64,000 nt of DNA from contig JARDYH010000004.1 in assembly GCA_029215795.1 (NCBI GenBank), forward strand, positions 214,064,517-214,128,516, in the 5' to 3' direction. Below, piece after piece: positions 42,415 to 53,689 of the stretch. The position numbers were made by a program, and so were the translations under genes. The DNA comes from Anniella stebbinsi. Lineage: Eukaryota > Chordata > Lepidosauria > Squamata > Anniellidae. Under the pieces are notes generated by a model. That model did no database searches. It was not told the DNA's origin and saw nothing but the letters and a program-made list of their open reading frames with translations. The first letter of the stretch is position 1, and every line of letters begins with the position of its first letter.

Positions 42415-42805
42415 GCACCGGGGACAGCCTAGGGATGACCCCAGGATAACCCCAGGATAGCGGAAACCAGGGATATCCCAGTTTTTCCCCCATCCCAGAT
42501 CATAAAACAAGCACGGAGCCATGTGGGGTGACTCTGTGCCCATGGGGGGGGAGCAATTTTGCCATCCCCAGAATGGCGGGGTGGGTGGGAGCAAATTGTT
42601 GTTTTTTTAACTTACCTTTTAAGGCAGATCGGGGCCATGCGGCTCCTCTTGCTTTTTTTAAAAAAGGCACCCATGAAGCCCACGACGTCCCTCTTTCCTT
42701 CCGGGACGTCACACAATGGTGTAGATGTCCGGGGAGGATCACGGAAGCAGGTAAATCCATGATCCTCCCTGCTCCCTCCCTCTACACCCTTAGATGTAGA
42801 CATAC
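42415..42805 (+). mobile_element. GC-rich miniature element, related to 6323 and 34580
   Basis: 'atgcaccggggacagcctagg' through 'gggtgactctgtgcccatgg', 'ttgccatccccagaatggcgg', 'tttttttaacttacc', 'tccgggacgtcacacaatgg' and end 'acacccttagatgtagacat'. The complement of its middle appears at 6556-6660. Confidence 0.62.
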
Positions 42806-43089
42806 CCTAACCCATTTATGTCATAAGCTTTCTTGGTCGCTGTCCACCTCATCTTATTTCTCTTTCAATCTTTCTTTCTTTCTTTTTGTCCTTAGCTTGC
42901 CATTTGGCAGTGCTTTTTTAAAAGTCTGTTAATGACTTCATGTGTGCAGCAGGCCTGCCTTTCTTCAGGTTCCAGCTATCTTCCTTAGGTCTCAGAATTT
43001 AAACCTGTGAGTGGAGGAGGTCAAATCCATCTTGACTATTGACTAGCACCACGAAGAACATACCTGTGGATGCAAGTGCATAGACACTA

Positions 43090-43205
43090 AGGCAGGATTG
43101 GGTAAAAGGTAGATCTCCAGATGCCCCTGCCAGCATAGCCAGTGGTCAGGAATGCTGAGCACTGACATCCAAAGCATCTGGCGATCTCTCTTCCGCTCAC
43201 CCCTG
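43090..43205. mobile_element. Palindromic miniature element, diverged
   Basis: 'caggattgggtaaaaggtag', 'atctccagatgcccc', 'catccaaagcatctggcgat' and 'cgctcacccctg' are inverse-related. Confidence 0.45.
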
Positions 43206-43394
43206 CACTAAAGCACCATTTAGGACCAAACTAAAAGTTCTTGTAATAATGCCTAGTGAGGATCCAGACCAACAAGTTTCCAGAAATCAATTGGAGCAGT
43301 ACTATAGACACGCTGACTCTCTGTAACCTTGGCATCTAGACTAAAGATGGCCTATTGGCAACGCATAAACTGGATTCAGCCTATAAAGCAACTT

Positions 43395-43502
43395 TGGATG
43401 CAATCCTAAGCATGTATAGACAGAGAAATGTCCTACAACTCTCAGCATTCCCCAGCCAGCCATACTTTTCTCTGACTAAATATACATAAGATTACACCCT
43501 TT
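43395..43502. mobile_element. Copy of the ATAGGATTGTGCC repeat, inverse orientation
   Basis: 'atgcaatcctaagcatgtatagaca' and 'ctacaactctcagcattcccc' are the complement of 41265-41325, followed by 'ctaaatatacataagattacacc'. Confidence 0.5.
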
Positions 43503-43959
43503 ATCTAGTTAATTTTAAACATTTTTTTTAAAAAAATGGTCTTTTTGTTCCCTGAGAGATGCCTGTATGCTTTCCCCAGCAAGACTAATAACCATTTTGT
43601 GGAGTGGATTTAGATCAGGGAAATAATGTGACAGGGAGGGCTATATCCCCTTCCTCTAATGCCAGCATTTTAGTAAAAATTGAGACATCAAGAAATCTGC
43701 TAACAGATCTCCAGCAGCTCATGCAGTTCAGCCCTCAGTTTTAAGGAAAGAAAGCCAGGGGTGTTTGCATGTATTTCATATGCATCCTGCTGTATTGTCC
43801 ATATGCATTCTGGAATGGCAAAAGCCAGCCAGCTGCTAACGGAGGATGGCCAACCCTGATCTAGCTTGCTGAACAAAATGCAATATTAAATTACAGAGAA
43901 ATCACCATGTGTTCACACAAGTCCTACTTCACCTTGGCTGCTGATCTTAACAGCTAGGA

Positions 43960-44330
43960 AGAGGTCCTTTTCTTATGTATTACAATCACTTTGCGTTCTG
44001 CTGTCATCTGTCCCCTGTGATAAGAGCCGGGGGCGGTGGGGGCGGGAAACAGTGCCTACCAGCATCCCGCAAAATCATGCGGTAGAGTACATTGCAAATA
44101 CAGTTGCTTACTGGGTTGTAAGAAGAAGGAAAATGCCTGCCTCTCTGGAGATGTAAAGCTAAATTTAGCTTGCAGCGTTGTTCCCCGCAACAGCTTGTGA
44201 GGGCATGCCGTAGCTAAACATCCTTTGTCAGCGCTGTCCAGTGTTTATCTTACTATGTCACTGATACACAGTGCTGAACAATGCGCCATGTGACCTTTGG
44301 GAAATCAAAAGAAAAGGCATCCCAAACTTA
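43960..44330. other. Candidate conserved non-coding element
   Basis: Unrepeated block with GC-box-like 'gagccgggggcggtgggggc', then 'agctaaatttagcttgcagc' (a perfect short palindrome TAAATTTA within AGCTAAATTTAGCT) and 'gtgacctttgggaaatcaaa'. Basis is appearance only. Confidence 0.35.
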
Positions 44331-45140
44331 ACCTACTTGTGTAAGCAGCATCCCAGGAGAGGGAGGAAACGGTCTATTGTAAAGACGCAAAGCTGTGAGA
44401 AAGCTGGCTAATTCTAGAATAGACTATACTGGGGGTAAGAAATAGGGGCAGATAGAGCCTTAAAATCACTCAGTTACATACTGTGCCTAATAGATCCAAT
44501 ACCTATTTCCTTCTGAAGTGTGCTCAGAGCTGCTGTGTACCAACACCATCTACCAATGGAACGTATCTTCGGAGTGTACCTAGTTAACTTAACTTGCTGC
44601 TGCGTGAGGAACCTACTTTACTTCGATTTTTCTCCCTCATAATAATAAAACTCTGGAATACTTTTCAAGAATTCCACTCCATGCGGCAATAATCATATGC
44701 AGGAGGGAAATGGAACCATGCCCATTGACCATGCCTGTAACGTCATGTCTCCTACCAGCCTTATCCCCTGCCATTCACATATTGGGGAAACATCTGTAAA
44801 GGGGAGCATGGTGTACGTCTCCCCATGCATGGAAACCCTGATCATCCAGGCCTCCAGATCACAGTGAGCGTCCTCGCATGTAGCACAGGCTTCCCTTTAC
44901 TGATGTTTACAGACATCCCAATGTGTGGATAGTGGGGGATGCTAGTCCATTCTCCCCTTTATGCATAGAGAATGCCCGAAAGGGGCTATTGTCAGCAACG
45001 GACCTCGTTAATATTAGGCTCAAGACTAAAGTACAAGAAAATGGAGGTGCTTTTACCCTCAGCTGAGGCACCTAAAGGAGCATCTACTCCCATACCAGGC
45101 TGTGCTGAGGGTGATGGGTGTTGGAAGCAGGACACAAGCT
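44330..45140. other. Stretch without recognised gene
   Basis: Nothing recognised. 'cattcacatattggggaaacatctgtaaaggggagc' at 44772 and 'gatgtttacagacatcccaatgtgtggata' at 44902 are partly inverse, which suggests a decayed miniature element there. Confidence 0.4.
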
Positions 45141-45144
45141 CTGG

Positions 45145-45335
45145 AATTCTACACCAAGCAGGATATAGCACTATGGAAGCAGTATGAAAGTGGGATGTGG
45201 TGTGTGTCTTATATGCCCCAACAGTTGTCAGTGCACTTCAATACTGCTATAAAGCAGTAGTATGGCTCCTGCCTTTTATATACCGCTTTCATGCTGTTTC
45301 ATAGTGCTATACCCTGCTTGGTGTAGATCTGGCCT
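45145..45335. mobile_element. Palindromic TCTACACCAAGCAGG miniature element, uninterrupted
   Basis: 'ttctacaccaagcaggatat' with 'agcactatggaagcagtatg' on the left and 'ctttcatgctgtttcatagtg' with 'taccctgcttggtgtagatc' on the right are clear inverse arms. The end GGTGTAGATCTGGCC is the family terminus. Confidence 0.75.
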
Positions 45336-45628
45336 ACGTGATGGCCACCAATTTGGATGGCTTTAAAAGGGGGTTGGATACATGCCTGGAGGAGAGAGCT
45401 ATCAATGGCTACTAGTCCTGATGGCTAAGTGCTACCTCCGGTATCAGAGGCAGTAAGCCGATAGACACCAGTTGCTGAGGAACATAGGTGGGAGGGTGCT
45501 GTGGCACCATGTCCTGCTTGTGGGTTCCTGGTTGACAGCTGGTTGGCTACTGTGTGAACAGAATGCTGGACTAGATGGACCCTTGGTCTGATCAAGCATG
45601 ACTCTTCTTAGGTTCTCATGTTCTTAGT
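45336..45628 (+). mobile_element. CR1 LINE 3' end
   Basis: 'gatggccaccaatttggatgg', 'ctttaaaagggggttggata', 'gctactagtcctgatggcta' and 'aatgctggactagatggac' end in TTCTTAGGTTCTCATGTTC. Confidence 0.86.
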
Positions 45629-45984
45629 TATGACCATTCCACCAGCCCTGAAGACCACACCCATGAAGGCTCTTCCTCCCTCAACTGTCACCACCACCAG
45701 CCATTCCAGCAGGCGGTATTGAGGGAAATGAGAGGGAGAAGCAGACCCATTTCACCAGCCCTGCTGAAAGCTGAAATACTTATTTTTCTCCCTCTTCCAT
45801 CCCTTTTCCTTTTCCCTTGTATATCATGTCTTTTAGACTGCAAACCTATAGGCAGGGGCTGTCTTATGTTATTGATTATAAGTAAGCCACTCCGGGAGCT
45901 TTTTTGGCTGAAGAACAGGATTAAAATATTCTCAGTAAATAATACCAATTTGCCCATGCTTTAAAATTGTCTGTTGGTGCCCGT

Positions 45985-46290
45985 AAGAACACAAGAAGAG
46001 CCATGCTGGATCAGACCAGAGGTCCGTCTAATCCAGAACTCTGTTCACACAGTGGCAACCAACAGTTGACCAGGAATCCACAAGCAGGACACAGTGCAAT
46101 AGCACCCCCCCACCCATGTTCCCCAGCAACTGGTGTATATAGGCTTACTGCTTCTGATACTGGAGGTAGTACTTAGCCATCAGGACTAGCAAACATTGAT
46201 AGCCTTCTCCTCCAGGAATTTATCCAACCCCCTTTTAAAGCCATCCAGATTGGTGGCCATCCATCACCACACTTTGTGGTAATGAATTTC
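45985..46290 (-). mobile_element. CR1 LINE 3' end, inverted relative to its neighbour
   Basis: 'taagaacacaagaagagcca', 'tgctggatcagaccagaggtc', 'tgttccccagcaactggtg' and 'tatccaacccccttttaaag' are the complement of the CR1 3' end at 45336-45628. The two form a tail-to-tail inverted pair about 360 bp apart. Confidence 0.86.
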
Positions 46291-46291
46291 A

Positions 46292-46465
46292 TAGTCACCC
46301 TATGCCCTACCCTCTTTTGTATCTGGTCACTCTAGTATAGCTCCTGCAACTTTAACTGTTGTGATGAAGAGGAAATTTCACCAGGTGCTGGATGCATACA
46401 AATGACACCTGCTGAAATTCCCATTTTCAATACAACTGTTAAAGATACAGGAGCCCTGTCCTGTA
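46292..46465. mobile_element. hAT-like miniature element (TAGGGTGACCA family), single unit
   Basis: 'tagtcaccctatgccctacc', 'ttttgtatctggtcactcta', 'ctttaactgttgtgatgaag' and 'gatacaggagccctgtcctg'. The right end is altered by a short duplication 'gtatcctgtaaagatacagg'. Confidence 0.65.
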
Positions 46466-47120
46466 TCCTGTAAAGATACAGGCTGCAAAACCTAAACCTT
46501 GCTTCTGCACAAAAGCCAACTAGAGATTTATATGTGGAAAACATTAGCAGAACATTAACGGAATGGCAAAGTGTGTCACTCATTCTGATTGTTTACAGAG
46601 CAGTGATCCCTGCTGCCACATTATTATCATTAGATCATTTACTACTGGCAATTTGGAATCTCATTCTTCTTTCTTTTTCTTTTTTTTCCTTTTCCAAAAG
46701 CTGAATTGAAATGATTAAACAATCATGCCAAACTGCAGAAGAGGACTAGGAGGAAGAAATGGAATAAAATAATATTGGTGCTATAGATAGAGTTGCTCCC
46801 GAAGGACACCTAGTGGAGAAAAGTTGCTATGACTAAGGCCTAGCTTTCTCAACAAAGCTGCAGGAGTGGTAGTTGTTGTACAACTGGATACATTACTGAA
46901 TTAGATATCATTCCTACTCGTACTATGGACCCGTTCAGTTTTGTAGGCATTTTCTGTGTGTGTGGTGTACAAACTTGTCAACCACCAGGGCTGGCCAAAG
47001 ACTTTGTGCTGCCTGAAGCACAGGAACAAATGTGCCTCACCCCTGCCCCAGGTGTGGTGCAACTTACCCAAAGCCAGCCAAATGATTTCTGCAGAAAATC
47101 TCACAAGTACTTCTTCTCCC

Positions 47121-47428
47121 TAGTGTGACCATATGGAAAGGAGGACAGGGCTCCTGTATCTTTAACAGTTGCATAGAAAAGGAAATTTCAGCTAATATCA
47201 TTTGTATGCATGCAGCACCTGGAGAAATTCCCTCTTCATCACAACAGTTAAAGCTTCAGAGTGACCAGATACAAAAGAGGGCAGGGCTCCTGCAGCTTTA
47301 ACTGTTGTGATGAAGAGGGAATTTCACCAGGTGCTGCATGCATACAAATAACACCTGCTGAAATTCCTTTTTCAATACAACCGTTAAAGATACAGGAGCC
47401 CTGTCCTTCTTTCCATATAGCCACCCTA
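47121..47428. mobile_element. Dimeric palindromic hAT-like element
   Basis: Starts TAGTGTGACCATATGGAAAGG and ends CTTTCCATATAGCCACCCTA. The left unit lacks its inner end: it breaks after 'cacaacagttaaagcttc' and the complete right unit starts 'agagtgaccagatacaaaag'. The total length matches the other dimers. Confidence 0.78.
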
Positions 47429-47514
47429 TCCCTGGCAGCAAAGTACAATATTAATTTCCTTATTCTAAAAATCAGCTGGCTAAACTGACCATCTCACTCT
47501 GCTTAATTTCATCT

Positions 47515-47645
47515 TATTTTATTTTATTTATGACTTTTCTGGGCAGCTTTTCAGGGCAGAGGCCCCTCCCAGAGCTGCATACAGCAATAAAATACATAAA
47601 ACAAGTAAATTATTAAAAGCAGTAAAACATAACAATAATGGTTAT
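47515..47645 (-). mobile_element. LINE 3' tail (L2-like, different subfamily)
   Basis: (TTTTA)n, 'cttttctgggcagcttttcagg' and 'cagcaataaaatacataaaac' is the complement of a LINE 3' end with a weaker match to the main L2 subfamily. Confidence 0.5.
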
Positions 47646-48027
47646 GCCAGCCCTGGCTACCAAACACTAATTGTGAAAAGTTGGGCAGGCCCATATACCT
47701 TTGTAGGCTGAGGTAGAAGAATTGCAGAAACTGAAAGCATCACACATTTGTGTATGCACCAACTTCACCCACTTTGCCCTTTACGTGGTGGCAGGTGGCT
47801 GAGCATGGGCATTTTTGGGAGACCAGGTTCAGACCTCAGTTCTGCTGCTGCTGTAGGTTCAGAGAGAGTGGTTTGGGGCAAAACACTTACCTGTCAATTG
47901 TAAATAATTGTTATTTATCTTGCAAGGATATTGTATGAGGTCAAATATAATAAAGACTTTTGATGATAGATTGTCATTGTGGGTCTCTGACAAGCACTTG
48001 CCTCAGACCGGCATTTTAACTTCTCAG

Positions 48028-48255
48028 AATAATAATAATAATAATAATAATAACGATTTATTTCTTACCCGCCTCTCCGTCTGGATTGAGGCGGAGAACA
48101 ACAACATGATAAAATACATAAAACTAATTAAAACATGACAAATATTATTAAAACTGCATTAAAACATCCTAAAACATCCTAAAAACATTCTAAAAATTAC
48201 ACTGGATATGCCTGCCGGAAGAGAACAGTCTTTATAGCTTTCTTAAATTCTAAAA
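48028..48255 (-). mobile_element. L2-like LINE 3' end, third subfamily
   Basis: (AAT)n followed by 'cgatttatttcttacccgcctctccg' and 'ctggattgaggcggagaaca', then a long A-rich stretch with 'aaaacatcctaaaacatcc'. The complement reads as a LINE 3' UTR ending at the microsatellite. Confidence 0.65.
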
Positions 48256-48724
48256 GACTGTTAAGTTGACGAGTCAACTTAACTTAAGGTCAGCCCTTGG
48301 GAGCATGGCAAGCACAAGACTTTTCGCTGCCTGAGGTGAAGAACAAGATGGCACCCACTCCCATTCCAAGTACGAAGGCCTACCTGACTAGCTGATGAAT
48401 TTTATTTCAGTACTGGGGAGGGAATATCTTCTTCTCCTGGATCTGGCAGCTAGCAAGCTTAGGGGAATGCAGGGCAAGCCATGTGGTGCACAGCTCTCTT
48501 CTCTGATACTTTCCTGCCTCCTCCAAGCATCTGCCACTTGAAGCAATGACCTCATACTACATAATGGTAGGGCCGGCCAGGCTTGGAAGGTGGGCAATCT
48601 TCAAATTCTTGTTCTAAAATTATTGATCAACTGTAGAGTCACTCTGATTTTACTCCCACAGTCCTTGTGGACTCTTTCTTTCTACATCTATCATTGTGTT
48701 TTTTGCATCCTAAAATGTCTGCCC

Positions 48725-49575
48725 CGCCTCTTTCTGTTTCGTTTTTACAAAGAGTTTAGGGCAAAGCATTGTGGGTGTTGTAGTTCACTCACCCACTTCC
48801 TCCTTAGCCCCTCTTTCTTCCCCACCAATCAACTGCTAAGCATTTGGGCACCCGTAAACGAAGCACTGCCCCTGTGAATCACAAACGGTAAGGAAGGACA
48901 CATTATTTTACTTAAAACGATTTATTTAAAGTAAAAACCGTTGTATATAGCTGAAGTGAGTTTTAAAAAACCTCGGGTATACATCGTTCAAGGGAGTGTG
49001 TCATGTGGCCCAAAGAGTTTTTGTGACCCTTATAAAACGTTAAAAACCTAGCGTGTGTTGCCCAAAAGTAACAGACTTGTTTTCCTAGGAGATATGCCAA
49101 TTCCCACTAAGAAGCACAGACTCCAAAGTTCCGGTCCAACGCACTTTTATTACGTTCAGCTGAGCGGGTGCACTCTAGCAAGCTCCCAGCCTACCAGAGC
49201 CACACCTAGGGGCACGCAAGCCCCCCCTTTTATACTATACAGCATAAGATCTACGTCATTGCTTTATACAGCGCAAGCACAAGCAAAACCCCATGCATTC
49301 CAACGAGAGAGTCTCTGCCCTTTGACACACTGTTGAAAGCTACTGTGCATGTTTCAATTGTTACTGGGGTAGATTCTGTAGCTTCTGATAAGATGTGCTG
49401 ACGGCCTTGCATTAGGACAAATGCTACAACCAGATGAAACCGGACTTGTGGCAAGGCCTTTTCAGCTGCATACTCACTTTAAATTTTCCTTCAGCCTTGA
49501 GCAAGGTTCCCAGCATTCTGTACATGTAAGCAAAGATGGCTACGCTTTGGCTAACACGTGTAGATCGGCTCTTGA
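48725..49575. mobile_element. Dispersed repeat with GTGTAGATCGGCTC end, copy 2, split by an LTR
   Basis: Same family as 6952-7545. The family text stops at 49055 ('cctagcgtg') and resumes at 49557 ('cgtgtagatcggctc'). Copy 1 reads straight through ('gctagagtgtagatcggctc'). Confidence 0.7.
49056..49556 (-). mobile_element. Solo retroviral-type LTR
   Basis: The 501-bp segment reads on the minus strand from TGTTAGCCAAAGC to TTTTGGGCAACA, giving TG..CA termini with inverse ends TGTTGCC/GGCTAACA. On the minus strand it has a TATA box (GTATAAAAGG, complement of 49228-49240). A poly(A) signal AATAAAAG (complement near 49145-49152) follows about 80 bp later, with about 90 bp of U5-like sequence to the end. 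It is flanked by the 4-bp direct repeat CGTG (49052-49055, 49557-49560). No gag/pol/env lies beside it, so it is a recombination remnant of an endogenous retrovirus. The 4-bp duplication favours a class I type, by inference. Confidence 0.85.
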
Positions 49576-49584
49576 GATTCTGAG

Positions 49585-49820
49585 TTCATGTCCTTCACCT
49601 TGTATCAAATCCTTATGATCCCATCAAGGTAACGCTATATCCCTCTTGTGTATTTATACCTCGTAGAACACACAATGACACTTGTTGTGGAGTTTGGATG
49701 TTGTGGAATAAAAACCAGAAAATAACACCATGAAAGCAGTATATGGAACGTGGAATGTGCTCCAACAGTTATCAGTGTACTTCAATACCTCTATAAAGCA
49801 GTAGTGTAGATCTAGCCCTG
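49585..49820. mobile_element. TCTACAC-family miniature element, same variant as 3393-3630
   Basis: 'tccttcaccttgtatcaaatcc', 'ggtaacgctatatccctcttg', 'ctcgtagaacacacaatgac', 'tcagtgtacttcaatacc' and the end 'gtgtagatctagccc' match 3407-3630 closely. Confidence 0.62.
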
Positions 49821-49899
49821 GAGGTTCGTGTCCTGTAATAAATTTGACATCAACCCACATCATTTAAAAGTGGACTTCTCTTTCCTCCCTATAAATTTA

Positions 49900-50253
49900 G
49901 GTCCCCTCTACAAGGATTCGCTTTTGCGCCCGGTTAGGCGATTATGCGCATAATCGCTAAAGGGCATTTACAACTAATACCACTGCATGAGAGGCGACGA
50001 GAGGTGGCGAAGCGCATTAACGGATGACCAAAATGTGCTTTACAAGTAGTTAATGCGCATAAGCACTTGTTCACATAGTCAAAATGCGCTTTAACGGCTG
50101 GAGCAAAATAAAACTCGCAATTTAACGCGCATTTGATAATGCGCATAATCGGAGAGATAACGCGCCTCTATGCCCGATTTGCGCTCCGTTCTTGTAGAGG
50201 TAAATTTTTTTAAGCGCCTTGAAAGAGCTTTAAACCTCTCTTGTAGAGGCAGC
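49900..50253 (-). mobile_element. CpG-rich miniature element, copy 2
   Basis: Starts GGTCCCCTCTACAAGGATTC and ends CTTGTAGAGGCAGCC. Its complement aligns along its length with 16183-16537 ('gcgcataatcgc', 'taatgcgcataa', 'aaatgcgctttaacggc', 'tgcgctccg'). Many CpG sites of copy 1 appear here as TG or CA, as expected from decay of methylated CpG. Confidence 0.75.
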
Positions 50254-50579
50254 CTTGGTTTTGTTGGTGGAGAAAGAACCATTTTTTAAAAAAATAGGCG
50301 TCAAACTTGAAAATTCTGTTTCTGCCTTTGAAATCAGTCAGTTATAGATGTACAGAACATGTGCTTTAAATGCAGGCTAATATTTCACCTGAAATCTTGT
50401 ATGTTAAATTTGGAGCGCCATAATAAGAGCCTGAAATCTGCGACTCATGTAATCCCATCCCCACCCCCCAAAAAACTATGTAGCCCTACCCAGCAGGATG
50501 CACATTACGTTGTACTTCCTTTGTGTTATGATCACCTGTGCGAACATTAGACCCTTGCCTATAATTTTTGTTTACTAAC

Positions 50580-50800
50580 ACTGGAAGCGGTTGTATGCAT
50601 GTTGAGATCTAATTATGCAAATGACCCCCTTAGCAAGTAGCTCAGCAGTGGCAATGTGTTGCTAACGGTAGTTGAAGCCAACTGTTTTTAATGGAAAGGA
50701 TCCCTATTAAGTCCTGATTTCGAGGCCCTGAACTCCCTTAACACCCGGCAAATTGCTGCATAATTTCAAGCGGCATAAACTGTGTACTTTTAGTATTGCC
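50580..50800. other. Candidate conserved non-coding element
   Basis: Unrepeated 'gatctaattatgcaaatgac' (POU octamer ATGCAAAT), 'gtgttgctaacggtagttg', and 'attgctgcataatttcaag'. Basis is appearance only. Confidence 0.37.
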
Positions 50801-51930
50801 ATAACCCCAAATGCCAGGGGAAATATCTCCTACAATGAATTGTGGGTGCATAGTTTTGAAGCAAGAGGCATATGTCTTCATTAGACAGTGTGTGTGTTTT
50901 AATTGAAGTGCCCATTCAATAGAGACGGGTGTACAGTTTTTTCTTTGTTTGTTTTCAGAGTGCTGGAATTGTATATGATAGCATCATTATGGCCTGCATC
51001 AAGATGGGCCAAAATGCAATACTGTAGAGTACTGGTGGTGAGTTGCATCTTGAACCAGGGTTCCCAACACCAGGAGCTTAAACTCCATTGCCACTAATGC
51101 GCTGTTGCCCTGTGCTTCAAGGATGCAGTTCCAGACTGTCTGATCATTCAGTCAGCTGACACCAGAGGCCAATCCCTGTCCGAATTATACAGGTTTTCAA
51201 GGTGTTTCAAAAACCTGCAGTATCTACTTGACCAGAAATGGTGGTGAGACAAAAGAAATGGGAAAATGTACCACATCTTCCTTACCATCTTCAGTTCTCT
51301 GGCCTTCTGCTCCAATTCCGCTCCTTCTAATTCAATTCTCTAATTTATCCTTTATCAGTAGCACCATACTAGCATGTTTAAACTAACATATTTCAAATTG
51401 CACATGCCTATACAAAAAAAAGTCCCAAAGTATACAACTGTTTGTGTCAAAGTCTCTCTTCCCAGTTTGTTTCCCTCAGGTTTTAGAAATAAGTTGAAAC
51501 ATTGTTCTGCTCTGAATCAAATCTACGTTTATGTGTCTTCATTCCTCATGTGTCACACTGGCCCAGTCAAATAGGTTTAACACAGTGCTATTCTTTTTCC
51601 CCTGACAGCACATTTGTTGTATGTTCTCAGCAATGCAAATTGGAAAAAAGGTTTCCATTAAGGAATGGAGCTTATTATTGTTCAACAAAGGTATCATTTG
51701 GTTAAATGATGAGTTCCGGTTAGCCTGCGTGGTTTTGTGCACAGCATAATATTCCTGGCAGAATGATGGTTGCACTCTTCAAAATGCAGATTATAATTAA
51801 AAGGGGAACCACTGAGAGAGATTTTTTTTAAAAAAAAAATCCAGTCACTGCAAGCTTCAATAATTGGATAGATAGAATTTCAAATTGGAAAGTACTGCAG
51901 TCATTACAAAGAAAAGTTTTGATTATACAT
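50800..51930. other. Stretch without recognised gene
   Basis: No repeat signature or exon seen. Short open frames of about 65 residues have no features. Confidence 0.45.
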
Positions 51931-52140
51931 ATTTATTCCGTGAAGGTCGCCAGGCCAGAGAAAAGCTTTTCCAGATTGCTTGCCACACACACGGAGGACA
52001 ATAGAAAATTTGGAGCATAATTGTGATTGATAGATGACATTCAAAAAGTCTTTTATCAAACTTCAGAGGCCTGATTTTTCATAATTTCCAAAGGTCACAA
52101 TTGTTTATCTCTTCCTAATTGCTCATTCTGCACCAGAGGG
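51930..52140. other. Candidate conserved non-coding element
   Basis: Unrepeated 'gtgaaggtcgccaggccag', 'gcataattgtgattgatagat', 'cttttatcaaacttcagagg' and 'gtcacaattgtttatctctt'. Basis is appearance only. Confidence 0.38.
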
Positions 52141-52815
52141 ACTTCACAGTTCCCAAAGCTTGCATCCATATGGGAACTTGGTCGGTTTCCGGTTTTGAGC
52201 TTTAGTACCAAGATACCTATGGGGGTTGAACCTTTCACCTTTCTTCCATAAAGAAGGGACCATTGATGCTGGTTCCAGCAGGAGCCTGTGAAGAAGTCCC
52301 CCTCATGAAAAGCCTCCGGGAGACTTCAGCAGCTGTCCATTCTGATAGCTACTACAGCCAACCACAGCCACCACCCCAATGGCGCTCTGTCCGCTGGTTT
52401 CTTCTTGGAGCAGCAGAAGGTGACTAGATGACAGTAGCATTACTGAGAGGGCTTGAATACTCTCCATGATGAGGAATAAAATAAAAAGGCAGTCAAACCT
52501 GATGGCTGCCCACTGATACGCAGCATTAAACATCGTTGAGCTGCCATTGCACATCTTTAAACCTACAGTAACCCCCAACCCACGTAGGTGTCTTCTCCTC
52601 TCAAGGTAACTGTCCCACATACTCCAGATTATTGTCAACTACACACTAAGAGGCCCCTTTGATACGTCAGAACTGGGTTGTCTCTTTTCAAATTAACAGT
52701 CTCCTAGGCACATCTGCTAGCTCCAGCAGGTGCAAAGAAGGTCTTCCTACTTATGTGCCCTTCATCTGATTGGTGAAACATGTTAAGCGGCCACACCCCT
52801 GACTACGCAGGACAG
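52140..52815. other. Stretch without recognised gene
   Basis: A 111-residue minus-strand open frame (52303-52638) has one hydrophobic stretch but no motif, no relative and no splice context I can support, so it is left uncalled. Confidence 0.45.
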
Positions 52816-52818
52816 ATT

Positions 52819-53090
52819 TAGGGCAGTATCCAACACCGCTACAACACTAGTAGAAACAGCCACTAGCTCAATAGGGAGCGTTTGCTATGCAACCAGAAAC
52901 TGGCCCAAATTAGCACTTCCAGAATAGGATGTCAGTGTATCTCCAGTGGCTTGTCCCTTTCCAGAAATGCCAGTTTGGGCTAGATTCTGGGATGGCACTA
53001 CCAAGTGTTAGTTCCTGTTGTGTAGCATTCACTTCCATTAGCAGAACATGTTTAGCACTGCTGGACTGCCAGAACTGGATACTGCCCATA
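52819..53090. mobile_element. Miniature element with GGGCAGTATCCA ends
   Basis: Left 'tagggcagtatccaacacc' and right 'gaactggatactgcccata' are inverse, and 'ctagtagaaacagccactag' and 'tagcagaacatg' lie subterminally. No target duplication identified. Confidence 0.55.
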
Positions 53091-53689
53091 ATAAATATAA
53101 AATATAGTTCTAATTTCCTTTGTCACGTCATCCCTCTGCCCATCCAAGGATGATGTGCATTGAATCTACCCAGCTAATCCCTACATTAGTGTGAATATTC
53201 TCTTTTAAGAGCTTGGTGTAGGTTAGCAAGATTTGTAATGTTCATTTTATTTTCCAAAGTACCTCTCTGATTTATTCTTGTTCCCTTATTTCTTCCTTTT
53301 AATAAAAGTCTTCTTTCTTTCAGTTTAGACCTAAGGTTTGAGAGCATGTTACTAAAACACAAGAGAGACGACTCTTCTCACTGACATTACTTTAAATCTG
53401 TATCTACCAACTACTTCTTTTTTCATGTTTATAGGGCCCCTGCCTCCCCCATGCTAGTTCCTGATCTGAATTAGCCCCCCTGCACCAACTATAGATTAAA
53501 AATGAAAAAAGAAGAAAAAAAGTAGCTGCTAGACACACATTTAAGATAGGGCTTTTATACATGAGGCTTTTAACCTGCCACTTTACTGAGGCTTCTGCTT
53601 CTGGATTTTTTGAGGGATTGAGATCAGATCCTTTATATATGTTTTTTTTTCTGAGAGTTTTCTTTCTCTGCCTTTCTAGATATTCCAAT

